64,000 nt of DNA from CAWCKS01 sp963796195 (GTDB taxonomy: Bacteria; Pseudomonadota; Alphaproteobacteria; Rhizobiales; Xanthobacteraceae), in assembly GCA_963796195.1 (NCBI GenBank), contig CAWCKS010000008.1, forward strand, positions 229,958 to 293,957. The letters run 5' to 3'. A program made the translations under genes and the position numbers. The notes beneath the pieces were generated by a model that was given only the letters and a program-made list of their open reading frames with translations, ran no database searches and was not told the origin of the DNA. Numbering within the stretch: position 1 is the first letter of the stretch; the number at the start of each line of letters is the position of its first letter. Below, in pieces: positions 1 through 7,908 of the stretch.

Positions 1-1
1 C

Positions 2-85
2 TCCGGCGCGCGCGGCACGTTGATGTCGGTCTACTGCCGCGATCCCGACGGCAGCCTGATCGAAATCTCGTCGTATCTTGAGTGA
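2..85 (+). CDS. VOC-family (glyoxalase/bleomycin-resistance fold) protein, C-terminal fragment
   Basis: Only the last 27 codons lie in the window; the frame runs in from the left edge and stops at TGA 83-85. The tail reads YCRDPDGSLIEISSY, the usual last strand of vicinal-oxygen-chelate proteins, where a D-P-D-G turn is followed by an L-I-E strand carrying the metal-binding Glu. This suggests a VOC enzyme such as a dioxygenase, glyoxalase or fosfomycin/bleomycin-resistance homologue. The fragment is too short to say which. The family call is inferred from this motif alone. Confidence 0.6.
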   Translation, partial: SGARGTLMSVYCRDPDGSLIEISSYLE

Positions 86-457
86 GGTTGGCCGATCAAT
101 TCTTCTTCGGGCCCGACCTGGCGATCAGACGCTAATATCTGTTTTCGGCAACCTTGGTCGCGAGGTCATTGGGCCAGCGGGCTGATCGGTCGGCCCTTCA
201 TCGTGTGGAAACCATTCCGGCGAGCCCGGGGCGAGGTGGCTCAGGAACGTATTGCCTGACGCCATGGAACTTCTTCTCGCCTCGAGGCTTGTAGGGTGGG
301 AGGACGCGGCCTGTCGCCATCACCATGCGGGAAGGCTTGCCGCGGCGTCCTGCTATCAGCGAAGGATCCCGCGTGAGCACTTACAAGCACGACTCTGCAA
401 TTCTCCGCGCTTCGACCAATCCTCTCCCCACCCCGCGAAGGAAATGACCGGTCACCG
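86..457. other. Intergenic region, no supported gene
   Basis: About 370 bases between the VOC gene and the first plausible start of the sensor kinase. The short frames here overlap each other on both strands and show no recognisable domain or convincing ribosome-binding site. The kinase start itself is uncertain, so part of this stretch may be its leader or N-terminus. Confidence 0.4.
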
Positions 458-2725
458 GTGCACAATGCCGCGCGCGGCGTGGTCAATGGCGCGTGGTTGC
501 GCGGCCCTCAGCGCGACGACCTGCTGGCCACGACGTTCGATCGTGCGGCGATCGGCATCGTCGAGGTCGACCGCGACGGGCGCATCCTGCGGGCCAACAG
601 GTATATTGCGGACCTGATCGGGTATGGCCCGGACGAGCTGCTTGGTCGCTCGCTCTTTGATCCCGAGCTGACCGATGATGGCGTGCGCGATGCCGCGGAG
701 TTCCGCCGCCAGGTTGCCGGCGAGATCGAGAGCTACACGATCGAGAAGCGCTTCAAGCGGAAGGACGGCGTCGGTTTCTCCTGGGCGGCGGTGACCTCAT
801 CGAGCGTCCGCGATCGCGACGGCAATTTTATCGTACGCGGTGCGGATCCAGCAGGACATCACCGATCGCAAGCGTGCCGAACAGCAGCTGGCCCGTCGCA
901 TCGAGCAGCAGGCCGCGCTCTATCAGTTGACCGAGCAGTTGCAGCGCGCCGGCAGTTTCGCGACGGTCTATGATTCCGCGATGACGGCGATCCTGCGCGC
1001 CCTGAACTGCCAGCGTGCGGCGATCCTGCTCGCCGACGAGGCGGGCGTGATGCGGTTCGTTGCCTGGCGCGGCCTGTCCGATGGCTATCGGGCCGCCGTC
1101 GAAGGCCACTCGCCGTGGCCGCTTGACGCAATCGATCCGCCGCCGGTCTGCGTGGCTGACGTCGAGCAATCCGATCTTGGCGACGATCTCAAGGCCACGG
1201 TGCGCGCGGAGGGGATCGGCGCCGCCGCCTTCATTCCGCTGTGCGAGGCTGGCCGCCTGATCGGCAAGTTCATGGCCTACTATGATCGGCCGCACGCGTT
1301 CTCGCTGGATGAGACCGACGTTGCGCTCGCCCTTGCGCGGCATCTGAGTTTCGGCATCGAGCAGGTGCGCGCCGAGCACGCGGCGCCGCTGCTCGCGGCT
1401 ATTGTCGAGTTCATCCGGCGATGCCATCGTCTCCAAGAATCTGGACGGCATCATCACGAGCTGGAACAACGGCGCGCAGCGCCTGTTCGGCTATACCGCC
1501 GAGCGAAGCGATCGGCCAACCGGTCATCATGCTGATCCCCGAAGACCGCATCGAGGAGGAGCCGGGGATCCTTGCCCGTATTCGTGCCGGAGAGCGGATT
1601 CATCACTATGAGACCGTGCGCCGGCGCAAGGACGGCAGCATGGTCGATATTTCGCTCACCGTCTCGCCGATGCGCGACCGCTCCGGCCGCATCGTCGGTG
1701 CCTCGAAGATCGCGCGCGACATCACCCAGCGTAAACGTGCGATCGCAAGGCTGCGCGACAGCGAACGGCAGCTGCAGGAATTGCTCACCGCGATCCCGGC
1801 CGCGATCTACACAACCGACGCGCAGGGGCGCGTCACCTATTTCAACCAGGCTGCAGTGGAGCTTGCCGGCCGCGAGCCGCAGCTTGGGACCGACGAATGG
1901 TGCGTCACCTGGAAGCTCTATCGCCCCGATGGCACGCCGCTTCCCCATGACGAGTGTCCGATGGCGGTGGCGCTGAAGGAGGGCAGGCCGATCCGTAATG
2001 CGGAGGCCGTCGCCGAGCGGCCTGATGGCACGCGCGTGCCGTTCATTCCCTATCCGACACCGTTGCGTGACGGCGATGGCAATATCGTTGGCGCGATCAA
2101 CATGCTGGTCGATATCTCCGAGCGCAAGCAGGCCGAGACGCAGCAACGCATCCTGCTCAATGAGCTAAATCACCGCGTCAAGAACAACATGCAAATGCTG
2201 TCGTCGCTGTTGTTTTCGGCGGCGCGCAAGACCACCAATGCTGAAGCGTTGCAGGTTTTGGGCGATGCCACCAGCCGCATCGCCGCTATGACGGCGGCTC
2301 AGCGCGTGCTCTATGGCACCTTCGACGCCACGCGGTTCGACGCCGAGGCATTCGTCAACGCGGTGTGCCAGACCGTGCAACCGACCTTGCCGCGCAATGT
2401 CGAGATCAGGTGTGAGGCCTCGGAAACCGAGCTGCCAAACGATCTCGCAATGCCCCTGGCATTGATCCTCAACGAGCTCCTGACCAATGCCGCCAAGCAC
2501 GGGCTGAACGGTCGCGACGCTTGCGTGGTGCGGGTCGGCCTCCTCAAGGAGGGCGATGGCTTCACGCTGTCCGTCGAGGACGACGGGCCGGGCTTCGATC
2601 TCGACTCGGTGCGCCCTCGGGCCTCCGGACTGCAGCTGGTGCAGGGGTTGGCGCGGCAGTTGCGTGGACGGTTCGAGGTGACCTCGCAGCCGTCGACGCG
2701 CTGCGTCGTGCATTTCTCTGTCTAG
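458..2725 (+). pseudogene. PAS/GAF HisKA_2-type sensor histidine kinase, frameshifted three times
   Basis: Reading through three frames gives one sensor kinase of about 755 residues. Order: PAS (motif FDRAAIGIVEVDRDG), GAF (about 900-1390), PAS (SGDAIVSKNLDGIITSWN), PAS (LLTAIPAAIYTTDAQG), then a HisKA_2 dimerisation/phosphoacceptor box (LNELNHRVKNNMQ) and an HATPase with N box (ILNELLTNAAKHG) and G1 box (EDDGPGF). No transmembrane segment is seen, so it is probably a cytoplasmic sensor. The frame breaks are each one extra base: G833 (FI then YAVRIQQD), T1410/1411 (VE then SSGDAI) and C1504 (TAE then EAIGQ). Protein homology continues smoothly across all three, and together they restore the original frame. 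The receiver gene follows after 18 bases, so the two probably form a two-component pair. The start at 458 is a guess. Confidence 0.8.
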
Positions 2726-2743
2726 CGCAGGGTAGGCACACCC

Positions 2744-3214
2744 ATGCCGAAGTCAGTCGATCACCACGCCTCGCCTCCGACGCAGCCCTTTGCGGCGTTT
2801 GCGCGCGATGATCAACGTGGCGTCGAGCGGGCGCTCGATCGAAACCCGCGGATTCTGGTGGTCGAGGACGATTTTCTGGTCGCCACTGAAATCGAGGTGG
2901 CGCTGCAGAGTGCCGGGTTTGCCGTCGCTGGTGTCGCTGCATCGGCCGACGAGGCCATCGCACTTGCGCAGAGCGCTGCGCCCGATCTTGCGATTATCGA
3001 CATTCGGCTGAACGGCGTGCGCGACGGGATCGACGCCGCCCTCGCCCTGTTCCGCGATCACGCAATCCCTTGCGTATTCGCGACCGCGCACGCCGACGAG
3101 ATCGTGCGCGCCCGCGCCGCGCCGGCGTCTCCGCTGGGCTGGTTGCAGAAGCCCTACACCATGCCGCTGTTGATCGAGACGGTGCGGCGGGCGCTGGCGC
3201 AGAGGCGCGGGTAG
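2744..3214 (+). CDS. Single-domain response regulator (receiver protein)
   Basis: A 156-residue protein with a roughly 35-residue N-terminal extension followed by one receiver domain and no output domain. Visible receiver residues are the acidic pair D42-D43 (VVEDDFLV), the phosphoacceptor D86 in IIDIRLNG, T114 in FATAHAD and the conserved K136 in LQKPY. It starts 18 bases after the sensor kinase stop and is very likely its phosphorylation partner. Stand-alone receivers of this kind paired with HisKA_2 kinases are common in Rhizobiales and act through protein contacts rather than DNA binding. The gene ends 13 bases from the convergent chemotaxis transducer gene, with no clear hairpin between them. 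Confidence 0.85.
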   Translation: MPKSVDHHASPPTQPFAAFARDDQRGVERALDRNPRILVVEDDFLVATEIEVALQSAGFAVAGVAASADEAIALAQSAAPDLAIIDIRLNGVRDGIDAALALFRDHAIPCVFATAHADEIVRARAAPASPLGWLQKPYTMPLLIETVRRALAQRRG

Positions 3215-3227
3215 GGAACTGGACCGC

Positions 3228-5177
3228 TCAGGCGGCGCGGACGGTTTGCAGGAACCGCTCGACCTCGTCAGCAAGCGTCTTGCTCTCGTTCAGGAGCGAC
3301 AGCGCCGAACCGTGGACATTGGCTGATGCCTCGCCGGTCGCCTGCGCGCCCTCGGCGACCGCATCGATGTTTCCGGACACGTCGGTCGCGCCCTGCGCTG
3401 CCCGCTGAACGTTCCGCGCGATCTCCTGCGTCGCCGTTCCCTGTTCGACCACTGATGCCGCGATCGCCGACGAGATTTCGGCGATACGTGTGATCGTCTG
3501 GCTGACCTCTGCGATCGCCGCCGCGGATTGATCGGTGGCGGACTGCATGCCGGCAATCTGGGCCTCGATCTCCTCGGTCGCTTTCGCGGTTTGTGTCGCG
3601 AGCGCCTTCACCTCCGACGCGACGACGGCGAAGCCGCGGCCGGACTTGCCGGCGCGCGCCGCTTCGATGGTGGCATTCAATGCCAGGAGATTGGTCTGGC
3701 TGGCGACGGCCGAAATCATCTTCACGACCTCGCCGATGCGGCCGACCGACTGCTTGAGTTCGCCGATCCGTGCATTGGTGGCGTCGGCTTGTTCGACCGC
3801 TGATGTCGCGACCGTTCTGGAATCCTGAGCCTGCCGGCTGATTTCCGCGACCGAGGAGGCAAGTTCTTCAGAGGCTGCTGCCGCTGACCTGACGTTGTCG
3901 GTGGATTGGGCCGATGCCTTGGCGGCGTTCGACGACAGCGTCTGGGTCGTGGCCGCGGTTTTGGTCAACCCGTCGGCCGCGGTTTCGATCGTGGAGGCCG
4001 CCGCGGACACGGTTCGCACGATCGAGCCGACCGCCTGCTCGAACTGGTTGGCCATCTCGTGCATCGCGTGCCGTCGCTCGGCATCAGCCTGCTGCTTGGC
4101 GGTGATTTGGGCCGTGGACATTTCGCGGTTCTCGATCAGCTTTTCGCGGAATACCGCGAGCGCGTCCGAGATCGTTCCGATTTCGTCGGTGCGCTTGAAA
4201 CGCGCGGTCGCGGATTCGAGATCGCCCTGTGCCAGTCGCTGCATGCTGGTGGCGATCTGCACCAATGGCCGCGACAGCGACCGCCCGAACAGCAGCGCGG
4301 CAATGACGGCTGCAGCAACGACAAACCCGGTTGCGCCGAGCACGGTGAGGCGTCGCTGCGCAAGTTCAGACTGCAGGCTGGCAAGCTTGTCATCGGCGGC
4401 CTGCCGCACCGCGACCAGCGATGGCCGCAAGTGGTCGTAGGTTTGCAAGAGGTCGGCGGCTTCCTCATTGAGCGAGGTCTGGCCAGTCATGAAGGCGATG
4501 AAGCTCGACTGATAGACGTCGATCAGCTTGCTGATCTCGGCCTGCGCTGCCTGCGGAATGTCGGTTTTCTTCATCTCGGCGGCGAACTCGCCGACGCGTT
4601 TCTTCAGCTCGTCGCCATATTTCTCGTCGCCGCGCAGCATGAAGTCCTTCTCATGCCGCCGCATCATCAGCATCAGCACCGCAAGCCGCGGCTGGTCGAG
4701 CTGCTTGAGGCGGCTCTCCACCGAATGCACGGCGCCGCGCAGCTTGCCCTGCAAGCCCTGCTCCTCGTTGAAGCCGAGCAGCTTCTGCGCGGCGACGACG
4801 TTGGAGAACTGGGTCGTGTACATGTTGATGCCGGAACGGAACGACGAAGCTTGGCGCAGCGGATCGTCAGCGGGCAGCGTCGTGACGAACTGCTCGATCT
4901 CATCGAGGCTGCCGGCCGCCCGTTTCAGCACGTCGTTGTGGGTCGTGATCTTCGCATCGGTCGGCTTCTGCAGGAACTCGGTGGCGATCTGGCGTCCCTG
5001 CAGCAGGCCCTCGGAGAGGCGCCCGGTCGAGGCCGCAAGCCGCGAGAATTGTTCTGCCGTAGCGCGGCTTTGCTGGTCGAGTTGCATGCCGAGCATGAAG
5101 ATCGCGCTGACCACGACGACACCGGCAAGGCCAAGCGCAAGGATTTTTCCGCGCAGGCCAAATGAGAGACGCGGCAC
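3228..5177 (-). CDS. Methyl-accepting chemotaxis protein
   Basis: A 649-residue membrane chemoreceptor. There is an N-terminal membrane helix (about residues 10-30), a periplasmic helical sensing region of roughly 240 residues (it contains a RRHEKDF segment like helical-bimodular or CHASE3-type domains), a second membrane helix (about 280-300), HAMP, and a long cytoplasmic signalling coiled coil. The hairpin tip carries EAARAGKSGRGFAVVASEVK, which contacts CheA/CheW. The start is GTG at 5177, because an in-frame TGA lies only a few codons upstream. No C-terminal CheR/CheB tether pentapeptide is evident. No che genes lie nearby, so it is a scattered receptor. The ligand cannot be told from sequence. 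Confidence 0.9.
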   Translation of the reverse strand: MPRLSFGLRGKILALGLAGVVVVSAIFMLGMQLDQQSRATAEQFSRLAASTGRLSEGLLQGRQIATEFLQKPTDAKITTHNDVLKRAAGSLDEIEQFVTTLPADDPLRQASSFRSGINMYTTQFSNVVAAQKLLGFNEEQGLQGKLRGAVHSVESRLKQLDQPRLAVLMLMMRRHEKDFMLRGDEKYGDELKKRVGEFAAEMKKTDIPQAAQAEISKLIDVYQSSFIAFMTGQTSLNEEAADLLQTYDHLRPSLVAVRQAADDKLASLQSELAQRRLTVLGATGFVVAAAVIAALLFGRSLSRPLVQIATSMQRLAQGDLESATARFKRTDEIGTISDALAVFREKLIENREMSTAQITAKQQADAERRHAMHEMANQFEQAVGSIVRTVSAAASTIETAADGLTKTAATTQTLSSNAAKASAQSTDNVRSAAAASEELASSVAEISRQAQDSRTVATSAVEQADATNARIGELKQSVGRIGEVVKMISAVASQTNLLALNATIEAARAGKSGRGFAVVASEVKALATQTAKATEEIEAQIAGMQSATDQSAAAIAEVSQTITRIAEISSAIAASVVEQGTATQEIARNVQRAAQGATDVSGNIDAVAEGAQATGEASANVHGSALSLLNESKTLADEVERFLQTVRAA

Positions 5178-5634
5178 GCGCCGCGATATCGCTTCGCATC
5201 AGTCGTTCGATGATCCCGGAAGATGAAATGACTGCGTCAGACATGGCGTTTCAACCATTGCGCGTGATGAAAGCAATTTCGCGTAATTGAATAAAATCAG
5301 TGCAAATGATGCGGGAATAGGCTCAACAAAAACTTAATCGGCGGCGCGCCCATCAAGGCGAGCGCGAGAATCCACGGATATGGCGGTGTCGCACTACTCA
5401 ACGCGAGACGGTGTGCTCGTGCAAAAATTTGTCCCGATCCGAGACAGTTTCGCATTCCCTAACAAATTTGTTGGCCTTTAATGGGTATTTTACTCAACCT
5501 TGCCTTAATGCTGCTCCGCAAATCCGCGAGAGGCTCCTACTAGCCGTCCTTGGCAGGGGGCCGCATGCGCCGATTTGCGTCGCGTGCGCCTTCGCGTCGA
5601 GGGCGCAAGTGGGGACACTTCTGGGCGCAAGGTG
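5178..5634. other. Intergenic region between divergent genes; perfect 12-bp palindrome
   Basis: About 450 bases separate the transducer (left, minus) and the DUF2778 gene (right, plus), so promoters for both should lie here. The stretch 5280-5500 is noticeably more AT-rich than the surrounding genes. AACAAATTTGTT at 5461-5472 is a perfect palindrome and could be a regulator site, though nothing ties it to a known factor. I see no convincing gene. Confidence 0.4.
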
Positions 5635-6792
5635 ATGATGCTTAGTACGTCGCGTGTATGTGAGTTATCGACTTACAACTTCAACTCCCAACCTCAAACC
5701 AGGAAGAACACGTTACAAAATCTGATCGGTGGTGCCGCGCTCATCTGGGTCGCGGGCGCCTGCAGCTGGACCGTGCTCTCCAACATCAACGGAGTTGGGT
5801 CGCCGCCTGCGTCGATCGCGCCGGCCAGGGTCGCCGCGCGCAACGCTAATGCACTGGTCGCCGCTGCCCACAGCCAGTTTGCCGCCGCCCGCACTGCGGT
5901 TGCCGTGGCCGCGCAACAGAAATTCGCGGCAGCACTCCGGCATGAGCCCACGGCGCTGCAGGGCAAGCTCGCGAGCTATGTGGCGCTGATCGACGATGCC
6001 GTGCTCGATGTACGCGGCCCGTTGGCCACGCTCGGCGGTCGCCTGACGGACGACATTGCGCCAAAATCGGACCGGTTGATGCTGGCGAATGCGGATCCGC
6101 AAGCCAGGCGGCAGACCGTCCTCGCGCCGCCCGCGCCGGCCGTCAAGCAGCTCGCCCAAAGCAGCACCCCGCTGCCGGCCCCGAAGCCGAGCGAACTGCG
6201 CGCGCGGCCTGAACCAAAGGACCAGCCGACCGCAACCGCAATGGCGACCAGGCCGGCGGCGCTGGCGATCGCCGCAGCGACCGCCAACGACGACCAGCCA
6301 GCAAGCATCTTCAGCGGGCTGCGCCATATCGCCTCGCTCGCGTACGCGCCGTCCGACGGCGGCCTGTCGCGCGACAAGAAGACCACACTTGCGGCGCTCC
6401 GCGGTGAGGACAGCGCGACTGCGGTCTATGACATTTCCGCCCACGTTGTTTACATGCCCGATGGCCGCAAGCTCGAGGCGCATTCCGGGTTCGGCGAGTA
6501 CCTGGACGATCCGAACTACGTTTCCAGGCGTATGCGCGGTGCAACGCCGCCGCACACCTACGATCTTTCCTTGCGCGAATCCCTGTTCCACGGCGTGCAG
6601 GCGATCCGCCTGACGCCGGTCGGCGGCGACGAGGCGATCTACGGCCGCGACGGCTTGCTGGCGCACACCTACATGCTCGGGCCGCGTGGCGACTCCAACG
6701 GCTGCGTTTCGTTCAAGGACTACGAGGCGTTCCTGAACGCCTACCGCAACAATGAGGTCAAGCGCCTTGTTGTGGTCTCGCGGTTGAGCTGA
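5635..6792 (+). CDS. DUF2778 (L,D-transpeptidase-like) envelope protein
   Basis: The protein has about 385 residues from ATG 5635. A membrane helix near residues 23-45 (LIGGAALIWVAGACSWTV) anchors it with the rest outside. A long Ala/Pro-rich linker leads to a C-terminal DUF2778 domain. That domain has the active-site-like segment HTYMLGPRGDSNGCVSF, where a His precedes an S-N-G-C motif by about 15 residues, resembling the catalytic Cys motif of YkuD enzymes and of Tlde1 effectors. DUF2778 proteins of this design recur in Bradyrhizobium and probably act on peptidoglycan. I see no type VI secretion genes nearby, so a housekeeping wall role is likelier than a toxin. Activity is inferred from the motif only. 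A further in-frame ATG follows at 5638. Confidence 0.75.
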   Translation: MMLSTSRVCELSTYNFNSQPQTRKNTLQNLIGGAALIWVAGACSWTVLSNINGVGSPPASIAPARVAARNANALVAAAHSQFAAARTAVAVAAQQKFAAALRHEPTALQGKLASYVALIDDAVLDVRGPLATLGGRLTDDIAPKSDRLMLANADPQARRQTVLAPPAPAVKQLAQSSTPLPAPKPSELRARPEPKDQPTATAMATRPAALAIAAATANDDQPASIFSGLRHIASLAYAPSDGGLSRDKKTTLAALRGEDSATAVYDISAHVVYMPDGRKLEAHSGFGEYLDDPNYVSRRMRGATPPHTYDLSLRESLFHGVQAIRLTPVGGDEAIYGRDGLLAHTYMLGPRGDSNGCVSFKDYEAFLNAYRNNEVKRLVVVSRLS

Positions 6793-6897
6793 TCTCGCCT
6801 GTTCTCGATCCCTGAAGGCGCACGTCCGCATTGACCGGCGGCGCTGGCTGCCGCAGTCTTTGCCTCAACGCGAACAACAAGACGCGGGGAGGCCTTG

Positions 6898-7737
6898 ATG
6901 ATCATCGATTCACAGGTGCACGCCTACGAGCGCAACAAGCCGAGCCGGCCATGGGCCGCGACGCTGGCCGGTCCCGACGAAGTGACCGGCGACGACATGG
7001 TCAAGGCGATGGATCAGGTCGCCGTCGACGGCGCGATCCTCGTCTCGCCGTTCACGATGTACCAGTACGATCCGAGCTACGCGCTCGAGGTCCACGCCAA
7101 ACACCCGACGCGGTTCGGCCTGGTGCGGCCGTTCAATCCCGCCGATCCCGCAGTCGCCGACCAGATCGCCGACTGGAAATCGAAGAAGGGCGCAGTCGGC
7201 ACCCGCATCATGATGAACCGCGGCGTCTCGGAGGACCCCGCCGATCCCGGAATCACTCGGATGCTGGCGGCGGCCGCGAAGCATTCGCTGCCGGTCAACA
7301 TGCTGTGCTGGGGACGGCTCGAGCAGCTCGACGCGATTGCGGCGCGCAACCCCAACACGATGATCGTGATCGATCATATCGGCCTGCACCAGCCGTTCGC
7401 GCCGCCGGCGCCGGCGGAGCCGTGGGCCGAGCTGCCGAAGGTCTTGAAGCTCGCGCGTCACCCCAATGTGGTGATCAAGATCTCCGGCGCTTGCACGCTG
7501 TCGCAGCAGAAATTCCCCTATGACGACATCTGGGCGCCGCTGAAGCGCATCTTCGATGCCTACACCCTCGACCGCTGCCTGTGGGGCACCGACTGGACCC
7601 GCGCCACGGCGCTGTTGACCTACCGCGAGGGCGTCGACTCGTTTCGCCAGACCAAACAGCTCACCGACAGCGACCGCGCCAGGCTGATGGGCGAGACGCT
7701 GAGCCGCGTCTACAATTGGGCTCCGGGGAAAGGGTGA
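6898..7737 (+). CDS. Amidohydrolase-2 family metal-dependent hydrolase
   Basis: A 279-residue TIM-barrel hydrolase of the amidohydrolase-2 group (ACMSD / 2-pyrone-4,6-dicarboxylate lactonase relatives). Metal and catalytic positions visible are the N-terminal IIDSQVHAY, the barrel His in VIDHIGLHQ and the late Asp in LWGTDWTR. ATG 6898 is preferred over the adjacent TTG 6895 because GGAGG at about 6888-6892 sits five bases upstream. The gene stands alone between an envelope gene and a palindromic repeat, so the substrate is unknown. A small carboxylic acid or lactone is the family expectation. Confidence 0.8.
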   Translation: MIIDSQVHAYERNKPSRPWAATLAGPDEVTGDDMVKAMDQVAVDGAILVSPFTMYQYDPSYALEVHAKHPTRFGLVRPFNPADPAVADQIADWKSKKGAVGTRIMMNRGVSEDPADPGITRMLAAAAKHSLPVNMLCWGRLEQLDAIAARNPNTMIVIDHIGLHQPFAPPAPAEPWAELPKVLKLARHPNVVIKISGACTLSQQKFPYDDIWAPLKRIFDAYTLDRCLWGTDWTRATALLTYREGVDSFRQTKQLTDSDRARLMGETLSRVYNWAPGKG

Positions 7738-7759
7738 GGACTCTCGTCGCAACGGCCGC

Positions 7760-7908
7760 GTAGGGTGGGTTAGGCGCCATTCACGGCGCACCCTCCATCA
7801 CGAAGGAAATGGGCGCCGTAACCCACCGGCTGACTCACGTGGTGGGTTACGGCGCCGGTGCCGTGCATGTTGGACCGCAGTGCCGGTACGGCGCCTAACC
7901 CACCCTAC
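7760..7908. repeat. Nested palindromic intergenic repeat (GTAGGGTGGGTTA family)
   Basis: Outer arms at 7760-7778 and 7890-7908 are exact reverse complements (GTAGGGTGGGTTAGGCGCC). Inner arms at 7812-7827 and 7841-7856 (GGCGCCGTAACCCACC) are also exact reverse complements, and inner and outer arms share the GGGTTA core. The element could fold into a large cruciform or RNA hairpin. Elements of this type are scattered between genes in Bradyrhizobium and relatives. The right arm overlaps the stop codon of the RND permease (7905-7907), so it may also act as its transcript end. Confidence 0.85.

Noticed and set aside
7760..7908. CRISPR-like array or insertion-sequence ends in the repeat regions
   Set aside because: The repeats here and at 41351, 49152, 51141 and 52935 are single palindromic elements without regular spacers, a transposase or target-site duplications.
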